Shown here one piece after another: positions 43,497-52,380 of a DNA stretch of 64,000 nucleotides. The notes beneath the pieces were generated by a model. It did not search any database. It worked only from the letters and a program-made list of their open reading frames with translations, and was not told where the DNA came from. Made by a program: the position numbers and the translations under genes. Source of the stretch: Janthinobacterium sp. 67 (GTDB lineage: Bacteria; Pseudomonadota; Gammaproteobacteria; Burkholderiales; Burkholderiaceae_D); contig NZ_PGES01000001.1 in NCBI RefSeq assembly GCF_002797895.1, positions 1,240,001 through 1,304,000 of the forward strand. Direction: 5' to 3'. How positions within the stretch are numbered: position 1 is the first letter of the stretch; the number at the start of each line of letters is the position of its first letter.

Positions 43497-44522
43497 TCAT
43501 CCAGCGACGAACAGGGCCAGGGCATGACGCAGCAACTGCGGCGTTTGCCCCGTCCAGCGCTTGAACGAGCGGCGGAAGTTGGTGGCATCATGAAAGCCGA
43601 GGTAGGCGGCCACGGCATCGTTGTCGTAGCCATGCGCCTGGAACAGGTAGATCGCCTTGTGCGCGCGCACCTGGTCCAGCTCGGCCTGGAAATGCGTGCC
43701 GTGGCGCGCCAGATGGCGTTTCAGGGTGGCGGGACTGACGCCGAATTCCTGCGCCGTACGCTCCAGGGTCGGCGCGCAGCGGATATTGGCCAGCAGGTAA
43801 TCGTACAGCGCACCGAGCAGGCTGACGGCCGGCACGGGCGCCAGGGCCGCCGCGCGCAAGGCCAGCGCGGCCGCCGTGGCATTGCCGCGCGGCCAGGGCT
43901 TGTCGAGCCAGCTGGAATCGATGAGCATGGCGTCGACCTGGCAATCGAAACGCAGGGCCTGGCCCAGGTGCACTTCGTGCTGCTCCACGTGGCGGGGCCG
44001 CGCGCGGTTGAAGCAGAAGCGCCACGGCAAGGCTTCCCCGGCCAGCCATCGGCACATGGCCGCCAGCGCCGTCATGTGCATTTCCACGAGAAAGGGCAGC
44101 TGGCTCGGCGCGCCAAACGCATCGACCCAGTACAGCACGTGCATGTCGCCCGCCTCGCGCAAGCGCGGCTGCAGCAGCGGGCACAGCAAGGTATGCAAAT
44201 CGCACAGGATGCCGAGCGCCTGGCGCAAATTCTGCGCCTGCAGCAAGGCGTGGCTGGCGGCGCCATAATGGCCGGGCAGCATTTGCTGGCCCAGCATGAA
44301 GCTCGTGTCGGCGCTGTCCAGGCCGCGCGCCACGTTGGCCAGCAATTGCAGGTATTGCGCGGCGCTGACCTGGCTTTCCGCGGACGGCAGCGCGCCGCCG
44401 TCGAGGCCCGTGCCCTTGAGCAGCGGCGCAGTGTCGAGCTCGCGGCTGCGCGCGTAGTCGAGCACCAGCGCCGGCTGGTGATGGGCGGCGATGCTGGGGT
44501 CGCTTTGCTGGTTCAACGGCAT
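43497..44522 (-). CDS. AraC family transcriptional regulator
   Basis: A 341-residue AraC-type activator. The N-terminal two thirds form an Arabinose_bd-like domain of the OruR/ArgR-like group (LDYARSRELDTAPLLKGTGLDG, ASHALLQAQNLRQALGILCDLH). The C-terminal HTH_18 has APTLERTAQEFGVSPATLKRHLARHG and the second helix pair NDAVAAYLGFHDATNFRRSFKRWTGQTP. The ATG overlaps the stop of the upstream degenerate GGDEF gene by one base (TGATG), so the two form an operon. Structured repeat copy C follows its stop. The phc-like operon lies downstream on the same strand, which may be chance. Confidence 0.92.
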   Translation of the reverse strand: MPLNQQSDPSIAAHHQPALVLDYARSRELDTAPLLKGTGLDGGALPSAESQVSAAQYLQLLANVARGLDSADTSFMLGQQMLPGHYGAASHALLQAQNLRQALGILCDLHTLLCPLLQPRLREAGDMHVLYWVDAFGAPSQLPFLVEMHMTALAAMCRWLAGEALPWRFCFNRARPRHVEQHEVHLGQALRFDCQVDAMLIDSSWLDKPWPRGNATAAALALRAAALAPVPAVSLLGALYDYLLANIRCAPTLERTAQEFGVSPATLKRHLARHGTHFQAELDQVRAHKAIYLFQAHGYDNDAVAAYLGFHDATNFRRSFKRWTGQTPQLLRHALALFVAG

Positions 44523-45430
44523 CAGGCAGGCGCGGCGGTGCCGGCCCGGGGACCGGCACTCCGGCCCGGCGTTTCCACGGCACGGCTCAGCTCGGCCAGC
44601 ACCACTTCCGGCACGCCATCCGTCAGCGAGCAGGCGTGGCGCAGGCTCAGGCGGATTTCGCGGTTGTCGTTGGCGTAGTGGCGCATCTGCCCCACCATGG
44701 CGCACAGGTGGCGCGCCTTCACGGCCGCGTCCTCGCGCGACACACCCGGCATCAGCACGGCAAAGCGGTCGCCCGCATAGCGGCACAGCAAATCGTCATT
44801 GCGCAAGTTCAGCAGCAGCATGTGGCCCACGGCTTGCAGCACGCGGTCGCCTTCGCGGTGGCCGTATTCGCGGTTAATCAGGTGAAAACTGTCGATATCG
44901 AGCAAGACGAGCGCGCAATCGAGGCCAGGCCGGCGCTCCTGTTCCAGGCGCATCTGCGTGCGCAGGTAACTGGCGTCGGCCAGCTGCGTGATGCGGTCGA
45001 AGGCGCGGTGGTCGCGGAACAGGCGTTCACGCTTTTGCAGGTGCTCGTTCAGGCGAAACTGTTCCTGGCGCCAGTAATACATGCCGATCGTCACCAGCAG
45101 CATGCCAAACGGAATCAAGCCTTCGAGCCAGTTATCCCACACGGCGCTCTTGTCGATAGCGAAGAATTCGTCGAGGCAATCGGCCCACGAGCCCAGCATG
45201 ATGGCGCACAAGCCGCCGGCGATCAGACTCGTCACCCTTCCGCGCGGGCGGCTGCTGAGGGTAAACAAAAACCAGACGCCCGCCATGACGGCCGTGCCGC
45301 CTTCGCAGACGATATCCATCCACTTCCAGATGGCAATCGGTTTAGGGTGCCCCAGTGTGGCGTACAGGAAAAAGAACAGGGGCAACGCGAGCGCGGCGGC
45401 AATCAGGCTGTTACGGTGCAACGGCAGCAT
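44522..45430 (-). CDS. Membrane protein with degenerate GGDEF domain
   Basis: A 302-residue protein with an N-terminal membrane part (helices IAAALALPLFFFLYA, GTAVMAGVWFLFTL, VTSLIAGGLCAIMLG, LIPFGMLLVTIGMYYW up to residue 120) and a C-terminal GGDEF-family domain. The active-site loop reads AGDRF at 219-223 instead of GGDEF, so cyclase activity is unlikely. The I-site RxxD is intact (R210-N-D-D213), as is the preceding LLCRY spacing. The ATG at 45430 has an AAAGG site. It is likely a cyclic di-GMP receptor that works with the coupled AraC regulator. Confidence 0.88.
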   Translation of the reverse strand: MLPLHRNSLIAAALALPLFFFLYATLGHPKPIAIWKWMDIVCEGGTAVMAGVWFLFTLSSRPRGRVTSLIAGGLCAIMLGSWADCLDEFFAIDKSAVWDNWLEGLIPFGMLLVTIGMYYWRQEQFRLNEHLQKRERLFRDHRAFDRITQLADASYLRTQMRLEQERRPGLDCALVLLDIDSFHLINREYGHREGDRVLQAVGHMLLLNLRNDDLLCRYAGDRFAVLMPGVSREDAAVKARHLCAMVGQMRHYANDNREIRLSLRHACSLTDGVPEVVLAELSRAVETPGRSAGPRAGTAAPA

Positions 45431-45735
45431 GTGGGGAACCTTTAAAAGTGGTGCTGTCGCCACGATAGCGCCCGCCCATGACGGCACGATGACATGCCCC
45501 GCGCCCGTGCGGCAGGTGCAAACGGCTCAGCATTACCAGTGCAGCGGATGCAAATCCGGCAAGCCATTGCCCATGCGCTCAGCCGTGGCAGGTCATTTCA
45601 GCTCACCACGATTCATTTCCAGCCATAAAGCGTTCACGGGCCGTTGTTTTCAAGGTGGCAAGCCCTTGCCTGTCACGCAACCGTCATATTTGCTGCCTAG
45701 AATCCGCCCGGTTCCTTCCCCTAACCGAGCTTTTC
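45431..45735. other. 305-bp intergenic region with the phytase promoter
   Basis: No gene is visible. It carries the promoter of the TonB receptor-phytase operon (Pho box and -10, listed separately) on the right. On the left is the short leader of the divergent degenerate-GGDEF gene. The middle (about 45490-45650) shows no obvious feature. Confidence 0.6.
45670..45703 (+). promoter_or_regulatory. Pho box and -10 of the phytase operon
   Basis: CTGTCA-cgcaa-CCGTCAT (45670-45687) is two direct 7-mer repeats at 11-bp spacing, matching the PhoB box layout (consensus CTGTCATAAAACTGTCAT). A TAGAAT -10 hexamer (45698-45703) lies ten bases beyond, the standard arrangement where PhoB replaces the -35. 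It precedes the ATG at 45736 by 32 bp. Confidence 0.8.
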
Positions 45736-48273
45736 ATGAAAACCATGCACACTTCGATTCCCTCCCCGCTGCGCCTGACGGCCGTGGCCCTCGGCATCAT
45801 GGCCGTCTTCAGCGGCCAAAGCCATGCACAAGCGCAAGGCGAGGATGGCCAGCCGGCCGCCACCGTAGTCGTCAGCGGCCAGCGCGCCAGCCTGCGCAAC
45901 GCCATCGCCGCGCAAGAGAAAGCGGACAACATCATCAGCGTCATCAGCAGCGACGATATCGGCGGCTTGCCCGATAAAAACGCGGCCGAGGCGCTGGCCC
46001 GCTTGCCGGGCGTGTCCGTGCAGCGCGACCAGGGCGAAGGCCGCTACATCACGGTGCGCGGCCTCGGGCCCGACTTGAATGCCGTCACCATCAACGGCGC
46101 GCTCGTGCCATCGCCGGAAGCGGGCCGCCGCGCCGTCGCGCTCGACATCCTGCCAGCCGGCCTGATCCGCACGCTGGAAGTATCGAAGACCCTGCTGCCG
46201 GAAATGGACGCCAACTCGCTGGGCGCCACGGTCGAGGTGAAATCACTGTCCGCCTTCGACTTGCCGGGCAAGCTGCTGTCGGCCAACGTGGGCGCCAGCC
46301 ATGACGAAAAAACGGGCAAGACCAGCCCCAGCGGCGGCGCCCTGTGGGCACAGCGCTTCCTCGACGGCAAGCTGGGCGTGGCGGCCGGCCTGAGCGCGGA
46401 AAAGCGCTCGTTCGGCTCCGACGACGTGGAAACGGGCGGCGCCTGGAGCAAGGGCAACTTGTCCAGTCTGGAATTGCGCGACTACCTGCCCGTGCGCAAA
46501 CGCGGCGCCCTGGCCGTCAACCTTGATTACCGTCCCGAAGCGGGCAACAGCTGGTTTTTGCGCTCTTTTGTGAGCGAATTTTCCGACAATGAAGTGCGTG
46601 ACCGCCTGACCATCAGCAATATCGCGGGCGGCAGCGCGGCCGAAGACCAGACGGCCAGCGCACGCGCCGAACGCCGCATCCGCCAGCGCAAGTACACGCA
46701 GCAAGTGCGCTCGCTCGTGCTGGGCACGCAACAGAAATCGGGCGACTGGACCCTGGACGTGAAAGGCGGCCTGAGCCGCGCCACGGAAGACACGCCGGAA
46801 TCCTTGAACGACGGCCGTTTCCGCGGCATCAGCAATTTCGCCGGCATCAGCTTTACGGATACGCAAGAGCCGAAATTGAGCGGCCCCGCCTCGCTGTACG
46901 ATCCGGCCAGCTATGCGCTCAACGCCATCACCCTGCAAAAGCGCTACTCGAAGGACAATGAACACCATGCGCGCATCGACCTGGCGCGCAAGTTCGACAT
47001 CGCCACCCTGAAATTCGGCGCGAAAGTCAGCCGGCGCGAAAAGACCAATGACACGGATCAATGGGCGTACAACAGCAGCAAGGCCACGAGCGGCAATTAC
47101 TGGGGCGCCGGCTCCACCTCGATGAGCAACTTCGTGCAGGGCCACAATCTCGACTACGACCTGGGCAACATCGGCGTGGCGCTCGATCCGGCCCTGATAC
47201 GCGCCCGCGTGGCGGGACTCGACCGCGCCAAGGCGCGCCTGGCCACGGAATCGATCATCAACGATTACCGCATGCATGAAGACATCAACGCCATGTATGT
47301 GCAAAACAGCTATGACTTCGACGCCTGGCACATCCTGGGCGGCGTGCGCGCCGAACGCACCAGCTTTGAAGCGGCCGGCTCGCAGGTGGACAGCGCCGGC
47401 GTGGCGACGCCCTTGACGCGTGAACGCTCGTACACCAACTGGCTGCCGAACCTGCAAACCCGCTATGACGTCGATCAAAAGACCAGCGTGCGGGCCGCCT
47501 GGACGCAAGCCGTCGTGCGCGCCAATTTCAGCCAGCTGGCGCCCGGCATCAGCCTGGCCAGCAACACGGAAGCCGTGATCGGCAACCCGGACCTGAAACC
47601 GCTGAAAGCAAACAACCTGGACCTCGGTATCGAACGGGTGCTGGGCAACGACGGCGTGATGTCGGCCTACGGTTTCTACAAGGACATCAAGAATTTCACC
47701 TACACGACGAACCTGGCCGGCACGGGCCAATGGACGGGCTACACGACGGCCACCTCGTATGCGAACGGCGACGCGGCCAAAGTCAAAGGCATCGAACTGG
47801 CCTACATGCAGCCGCTGCGCATGCTGCCGGCGCCATTCAATAAATTCCTCGTCGGCGTGAACGGCACCTTGAGCACCTCAAGCGCGCAAATCGGCCGCTT
47901 CGACAAGGCGACGAACAAGCAGATGCACCGCGACATCCGCCTGCCGGGCCAGTCGAACCAGGTGATGAACTTGATGCTGGGCTATGAAACGGGACCGGTC
48001 AGCGCCCGCCTGGCCCTCAACTACAAGTCGCCGTATCTGCTGGAAATGGGCGGCGATATCCTCGACCCAAGCCAGGACCATATCGTCGCCAGCCAGAAGC
48101 AGCTCGACTTCTCGCTGTCCTACCAGATCAACAAGCAGTTTCAGGTACTGTTCGAAGCGGCCAACCTGAACAACGAGAAATACTATGTCTATCAAGGCAC
48201 GAAGCAATACAACGTGCAGAACGAACAATACGGCCGCACTTTCAAAGTGAGCCTGAAAGCCAGCGCCTTCTGA
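45736..48273 (+). CDS. TonB-dependent receptor paired with phytase
   Basis: An 845-residue outer-membrane receptor with a signal peptide (cleaved about residue 31, after SHAQ). The plug domain starts at ATVVVSGQRASLRNAIAAQ with VISSDDIGGLPDKNAAEALARLPGVSVQRDQGEGRYITVRGLGPDLNAVTING. A barrel ends in FKVSLKASAF. This plug type (STN-less, with GGLPDKNAAEAL) is that of receptors for organic ligands in TonB-phytase or saccharide loci. Its TGA overlaps the phytase ATG, so the two are coupled. Behind a Pho box, uptake of phytate or its degradation products is likely; the ligand is not proven. Confidence 0.92.
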   Translation: MKTMHTSIPSPLRLTAVALGIMAVFSGQSHAQAQGEDGQPAATVVVSGQRASLRNAIAAQEKADNIISVISSDDIGGLPDKNAAEALARLPGVSVQRDQGEGRYITVRGLGPDLNAVTINGALVPSPEAGRRAVALDILPAGLIRTLEVSKTLLPEMDANSLGATVEVKSLSAFDLPGKLLSANVGASHDEKTGKTSPSGGALWAQRFLDGKLGVAAGLSAEKRSFGSDDVETGGAWSKGNLSSLELRDYLPVRKRGALAVNLDYRPEAGNSWFLRSFVSEFSDNEVRDRLTISNIAGGSAAEDQTASARAERRIRQRKYTQQVRSLVLGTQQKSGDWTLDVKGGLSRATEDTPESLNDGRFRGISNFAGISFTDTQEPKLSGPASLYDPASYALNAITLQKRYSKDNEHHARIDLARKFDIATLKFGAKVSRREKTNDTDQWAYNSSKATSGNYWGAGSTSMSNFVQGHNLDYDLGNIGVALDPALIRARVAGLDRAKARLATESIINDYRMHEDINAMYVQNSYDFDAWHILGGVRAERTSFEAAGSQVDSAGVATPLTRERSYTNWLPNLQTRYDVDQKTSVRAAWTQAVVRANFSQLAPGISLASNTEAVIGNPDLKPLKANNLDLGIERVLGNDGVMSAYGFYKDIKNFTYTTNLAGTGQWTGYTTATSYANGDAAKVKGIELAYMQPLRMLPAPFNKFLVGVNGTLSTSSAQIGRFDKATNKQMHRDIRLPGQSNQVMNLMLGYETGPVSARLALNYKSPYLLEMGGDILDPSQDHIVASQKQLDFSLSYQINKQFQVLFEAANLNNEKYYVYQGTKQYNVQNEQYGRTFKVSLKASAF

Positions 48274-50156
48274 TGATGTCAACTAACATGAATAACATAA
48301 AAAAAACCGTACTCTGCAGCGCTTTGCTGGCTGCTTTTTGCCTCACGGGCACGGCGCAAGCTGCGCCTGCCCAAGCTGTCCCCTCGTTCACGCAGGAAGC
48401 GGAAGAACTGGCGCGCCTGCCGGGCGGCGGCTGGCTGACCCTGGACAAGCACGGTTTGCGCCTGTTCAACGCCAGCGGACAGGAGCAGGACCGTATCGCC
48501 GTGCGCGCCAAGCAGCTCGACACGCGCAGCGACGGCGGCAAGGTGCTGGCCGTCTTCCTGGACGCGGACACGCAGCGCCCGCTGCCCGTGTCCGTCGACG
48601 TGCAGGCCGGCAAGCTCAATCGCCTGGCACCGTTCCCCGTTCCCACGTTTTCCGTGGAAGCGTCGTGCCTCTACCGCGACGCCCAGCAACTCGATCACCT
48701 GTTCTTGATCGGCAAGGATGGGCAGGCGGAACAGTGGGTGATGCAGGGTGAACAGCGCAGCCTGGTACGCAAACTCGCCTTGCCGCCGCACGCCAAGCAT
48801 TGCCGCGCCGACGACGGCGCCCAGCGCCTGCTGGTCAGCGAGTCGAACATGGGCGTGTGGGCGTATGACGCCGATTCGGAAGGCATGGGCAAGCGCGAAG
48901 TAGTGGCCCTGCGTAAGCCGTACGGCCAGCTGGACGGCGGCGCCGGCGCGCTGGCCGTGCTGCCTGGCGGCGTGGCCGTGCTCGACGGCAAGGCGGAAAT
49001 GCTGCACCTGTACTCCCATCAGGGCAGTAAATGGACGGCACAGCCAGCCCAAGCCGTGGCCTTGAACGTGCGCAAGGGCGACAGCCAGCTGGCGCTCGAC
49101 GGAAATTCCTTGATGTTGCGCGGCAAGAGCGGTTGGCAAGCGCGGCCATTGAAATGGGCCGGCAAGGCGGAAACGTCGTCTGCGGTGGCCATCATCGCCC
49201 CGCAAGCGCAGACGGCGCCGATGGCGCGCCAGGGCGACGCGGCCGACGATCCTGCCATCTGGCTGGCCAGCGATCCTGCAAATGTGCGCATCCTGGGCAC
49301 CAACAAGAAACAGGGCTTATTGGTCTACGACCTGCAGGGCAAGCAGACACAGCTGCTGGAAGTGGGCCGTTTGAACAACGTCGACGTGCGGCAAAACATC
49401 CAGCTTGGCGGTGGCAAGGTCGACCTGGCCGTCGCCACCCAGCGCGACGACAACAGCATGATGCTGTTTACCATCGATGCCGCTGGCGTCGTGGCGGAAG
49501 CGGGCCGTTTTCCGACCGGCCTGAAAAGCATCTACGGCATGTGCTTGTACCAGCCGGCCAGCGGCGGCGTGCAAGCGTTCATCAACGACAAGGACGGCAC
49601 TTTCCAGCAGTACAAGATCGACATGAGCGGCAAGCAGTTCAGCGCCACCCTGTTGCGCAGCTTCAAGGTCGCCACCCAACCGGAAGGCTGCGTGGCCGAC
49701 GACGCCAACGCCCGCTTGTTCCTGGGCGAGGAAACGCGCGGTATCTGGACCACCTCGGCCGATGCCGCCAAGCCCGATGCCCTCGCCATGGTCTTGCCGG
49801 TCGGCCAGCACCTGACGGCGGACGTGGAAGGCATGGCCATCTACCGCCAGCCTGAAGCCAAGGCCAACACCGGCTACCTGATCGTCTCCAGCCAGGGCGA
49901 CAGCAGCTATGTGGTGCTCGACGCCCAAGCCCCGTACAAGGTGCGCGGCCGCTTCAAGGTGGGCTTCAATTTGCCTGCCGGCATCGACGGCACGTCGGAA
50001 ACGGATGGCCTGGACGTGACGTCCGCCAACCTGGGCGGCGCGTATGCGCAAGGCATGCTGGTGATACAGGACGGCTACAAGCGCCTGCCCGACGGACCGC
50101 AGAACTTCAAGTATGTGGCGTGGCGGGATGTGGCAAAGGCGTTGAAGCTGGACTGA
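48273..50156 (+). CDS. Beta-propeller phytase, two-domain
   Basis: A 627-residue secreted protein with a signal peptide ending near TAQA. The C-terminal half is a beta-propeller phytase: GDAADDPAIWLASDPANVRILGTNKKQGLLVYDLQGKQ, RLNNVDVRQNIQLGGGKVDLAVATQRDDNSM, EGCVADDANARLFLGEETRGIW and DVEGMAIYR. The N-terminal half (about 40-310) is a second, more diverged propeller-like domain. These calcium-dependent enzymes release phosphate from myo-inositol hexakisphosphate in the periplasm or outside the cell. It is coupled to the upstream TonB receptor and shares its Pho-box promoter. Two-domain phytases of this kind are known to act on phosphorylated intermediates with the aid of the N-terminal domain. 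Confidence 0.93.
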   Translation: MMSTNMNNIKKTVLCSALLAAFCLTGTAQAAPAQAVPSFTQEAEELARLPGGGWLTLDKHGLRLFNASGQEQDRIAVRAKQLDTRSDGGKVLAVFLDADTQRPLPVSVDVQAGKLNRLAPFPVPTFSVEASCLYRDAQQLDHLFLIGKDGQAEQWVMQGEQRSLVRKLALPPHAKHCRADDGAQRLLVSESNMGVWAYDADSEGMGKREVVALRKPYGQLDGGAGALAVLPGGVAVLDGKAEMLHLYSHQGSKWTAQPAQAVALNVRKGDSQLALDGNSLMLRGKSGWQARPLKWAGKAETSSAVAIIAPQAQTAPMARQGDAADDPAIWLASDPANVRILGTNKKQGLLVYDLQGKQTQLLEVGRLNNVDVRQNIQLGGGKVDLAVATQRDDNSMMLFTIDAAGVVAEAGRFPTGLKSIYGMCLYQPASGGVQAFINDKDGTFQQYKIDMSGKQFSATLLRSFKVATQPEGCVADDANARLFLGEETRGIWTTSADAAKPDALAMVLPVGQHLTADVEGMAIYRQPEAKANTGYLIVSSQGDSSYVVLDAQAPYKVRGRFKVGFNLPAGIDGTSETDGLDVTSANLGGAYAQGMLVIQDGYKRLPDGPQNFKYVAWRDVAKALKLD

Positions 50157-50213
50157 TGACGATGGGGCGGCCTGCAAAGGCTGCCCTCGCCAGCGCCCGC
50201 GCCAAAAATCAGG

Positions 50214-50630
50214 CTAGGCCACGCTCGGCATATCGATGGCAAAAGGCAGGCTTTTGCCAAAAAAGTCCACCTTGCCCGTCACGGCCAGGCGTTGCGCCGA
50301 CAATTCCACCAGGCGCAGATCCGCGACGTCACGGTATTCCATCATGTAGAGAGCGGATTCACAGTGCGGATTGCCGGCATCGACGGCCAGCATCCGCACG
50401 GGCGCGGCATCCGCTCCCGCAACGCGCAAGCCCTGCAACGAGAAGGATGGCGGATACAGCGCCCACGACCAGGGCGCATCGTCGTCTTCCGTCAGCCGCA
50501 TGAACACATCGTCGTCGGCCTCGATCCTGATATTGACTTCCCACATCCCATCGGCTTGTGCCGACACGCTGATCCGGGATTTCGCGACATCCACTTCGAA
50601 ATTGGTGTCGCCGATACTGAATACATGCAT
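50214..50630 (-). CDS. Hypothetical protein
   Basis: A 138-residue acidic, beta-rich protein (MHVFSIGDTNFEVDVAKSRISVSAQADGMWEVNIRIEADDDVFMRLTEDDDAPWSWALYPPSF...) without signal peptide or known motif. It ends LAVTGKVDFFGKSLPFAIDMPSVA. Its fold looks like a two-layer sheet. An AGGAG site ten bases before the ATG at 50630 supports the start, which excludes a 32-residue upstream extension. It may be an immunity-like or type VI-associated small protein, but nothing near it shows this. Confidence 0.7.
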   Translation of the reverse strand: MHVFSIGDTNFEVDVAKSRISVSAQADGMWEVNIRIEADDDVFMRLTEDDDAPWSWALYPPSFSLQGLRVAGADAAPVRMLAVDAGNPHCESALYMMEYRDVADLRLVELSAQRLAVTGKVDFFGKSLPFAIDMPSVA

Positions 50631-50729
50631 TACCCTGCTACTCCTGATTGATCCATGAATCGACTGCCCGACAGGCCGCTGGCATAGGCCGTCATGCCGC
50701 CTCGGCCAGCAGACCTGCGCGGGCACTAT

Positions 50730-51230
50730 TCAATCGCCCTGCTGTTGCCAGACCGCCTTGCCGTCCTTGATATAGATCAAGGCGCTGGCAGAGCCCTCTT
50801 TCGCCACCACGATCCCGTCCGTTTTCAGCTTGAGCGATTTTTCATGATAGCTGTGCTGGAGCGAGCCTTTGTCCTCCGCCTGCCAGACTTCCAGCCAGGC
50901 AAAATCATCGCCGCCGTTGGACAAGGCATGGCCCGCACCGACGATCAGGGGCGCCGTTTTCTGCCGGAACAGGAAGACGATGCCCTCTTTCTTGCTGTCC
51001 TTGTTCTTGACGAGGACCGCCAGGTCTCCCTTGCCGTCGCCATCGAAATCGCCGCGCAAGACGAAGGGATTGATGCGGGCGCTGACTTCAATGCCTTCGC
51101 GTTTGGCCAGGCTATCGAGCTGTTGCGTCGCCCAGGCCGGCAATTGCGCCTGCGGCGGCAAAGCCTGCGCCCCAGCCAGGCCGGTGGCGAACACCAAAGC
51201 GACAGTCACTGCCATGCTTCTGCGATTCAT
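50730..51230 (-). CDS. Secreted protein with FG-GAP-like repeat
   Basis: A 166-residue protein with a signal peptide (MNRRSMAVTVALVFATGLAGAQA). The mature part contains one calcium-binding-like loop, FDGDGKGDLAVLVKN (DxDxDGxxD of VCBS/FG-GAP repeats). A predicted beta-rich domain follows, ending in DGIVVAKEGSASALIYIKDGKAVWQQQGD. Secreted by Sec. Function unknown. Confidence 0.75.
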   Translation of the reverse strand: MNRRSMAVTVALVFATGLAGAQALPPQAQLPAWATQQLDSLAKREGIEVSARINPFVLRGDFDGDGKGDLAVLVKNKDSKKEGIVFLFRQKTAPLIVGAGHALSNGGDDFAWLEVWQAEDKGSLQHSYHEKSLKLKTDGIVVAKEGSASALIYIKDGKAVWQQQGD

Positions 51231-51365
51231 AATGCGACTCCATCAGGATGAAGAATCAGGGTGGCACCCGGCGGTTCCCGGTGTGCAGGCAGAATAGCAT
51301 TATCAGAAAATACTTGCACTGCCTCAACAGTGACCGCTTGCCCATTCAGGCAGATAAATTACCGC

Positions 51366-51385
51366 CGCTGGCAGATCTGCCAGCG
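51366..51385. promoter_or_regulatory. Perfect 20-bp palindrome upstream of an exporter gene
   Basis: CGCTGGCAGATCTGCCAGCG is a perfect uninterrupted palindrome 35 bp before the ATG at 51420. Its position and symmetry suit a dimeric regulator; it could also form an RNA hairpin in the leader. Confidence 0.55.
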
Positions 51386-51419
51386 ACTGGCGGCCTGCGG
51401 CGTATTAAAATACCGTCCC

Positions 51420-52298
51420 ATGACCTCCCCCGCCTCGACCTCTTCCCTCCCCGACAGCATCCTGCTCCCTTCCCTGGCCGTACTGGGAGGGCAGATTTCC
51501 GTCAACCTGGGGGCGGCGATTGCGAAGAACCTGTTTCCCGTCATCGGCGTGGAAGGCATTACGGCGTACCGCGTGGGATTTTCCGCGCTGATCCTGCTGG
51601 CCATCTTCCGGCCGTGGCGATACCGCCTCACGCGCAAGGATGTGCTGAACCTGCTCGTCTACGGTTCCGTGCTGGGACTGATGAACTTGCTGATTTACCG
51701 GGCCTTTGCGCTGATACCGATCGGCATCGCGGTCGCCATCGAGGTCACGGGACCGCTGGCCGTCGCCATGCTGTCGTCGCGCCGGCCGCGCGATTTGCTG
51801 GCCGTCGCCTGCGCCGTGTTCGGCTTGTATCTGCTGTTGCCCCTGCAAGGCAGTCCGGGCAGCCTGGACCCCGTCGGCGTCGCGTATGCGCTGGGAGCGG
51901 CGCTGTGCTGGGCGCTGTACATCATCTTCGGCAAGCGCGCCTCGACCTTGCAGGGCGGCCAAGCCGTGGCCTGGGGCATGACGGTGGCTGCCATGGTAAC
52001 GGTGCCCATCGGCGTCGCGTATTCGGGCACGGCACTGCTGGCGCCATCGATTGCGCTGACGGGCCTGGCCATCGCCATGCTGTCCAGCGCCCTGCCATAC
52101 TCGCTGGAAATCTTTGCCCTGCGCCGCTTGCCGCAAGGCGTGTTCGGCATGTTCAGCAGCGCGGCGCCGGCCGTCAGCGCGCTGGCCGCCATGGTGGTGC
52201 TGGGAGAACTGCTGAGCCTGACGCAGTGGCTGGCCATCGCCTGCATCGTGTTCGCGTCGGCCATGGCGGCGCTGGGTGCACAGGGCGGCAAGCGTTAG
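51420..52298 (+). CDS. EamA family exporter (RhtA-like)
   Basis: A 292-residue membrane protein with ten helices in two EamA/DMT halves. The start is MTSPASTSSLPDSILLPSLAVLGGQISVNLGAAIAKNLFPVIG, then GITAYRVGFSALILL, RAFALIPIGIAVAIEVTGPLAVAMLSS and a C-terminal EIFALRRLPQGVFGMFSSAAPAVSALAAMVVLGELLSLTQWLAI. This matches RhtA-type threonine/homoserine exporters. ATG 51420 is chosen as the first codon with a hydrophilic lead. The palindrome at 51366-51385 may regulate it. Confidence 0.88.
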   Translation: MTSPASTSSLPDSILLPSLAVLGGQISVNLGAAIAKNLFPVIGVEGITAYRVGFSALILLAIFRPWRYRLTRKDVLNLLVYGSVLGLMNLLIYRAFALIPIGIAVAIEVTGPLAVAMLSSRRPRDLLAVACAVFGLYLLLPLQGSPGSLDPVGVAYALGAALCWALYIIFGKRASTLQGGQAVAWGMTVAAMVTVPIGVAYSGTALLAPSIALTGLAIAMLSSALPYSLEIFALRRLPQGVFGMFSSAAPAVSALAAMVVLGELLSLTQWLAIACIVFASAMAALGAQGGKR

Positions 52299-52380
52299 CG
52301 GTGCTCGACGGGCAGGCAGGTTTTGATGCCCGCCTGTAAAATGCGTCATTGCTTGCCATATCGCCCACTCTGTCCCACCG

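Noticed and set aside
46243..47730. An open frame of 495 residues antisense to the phytase-linked TonB receptor
   Set aside because: It mirrors a clear TonB receptor and shows only the biased composition expected of an antisense frame.
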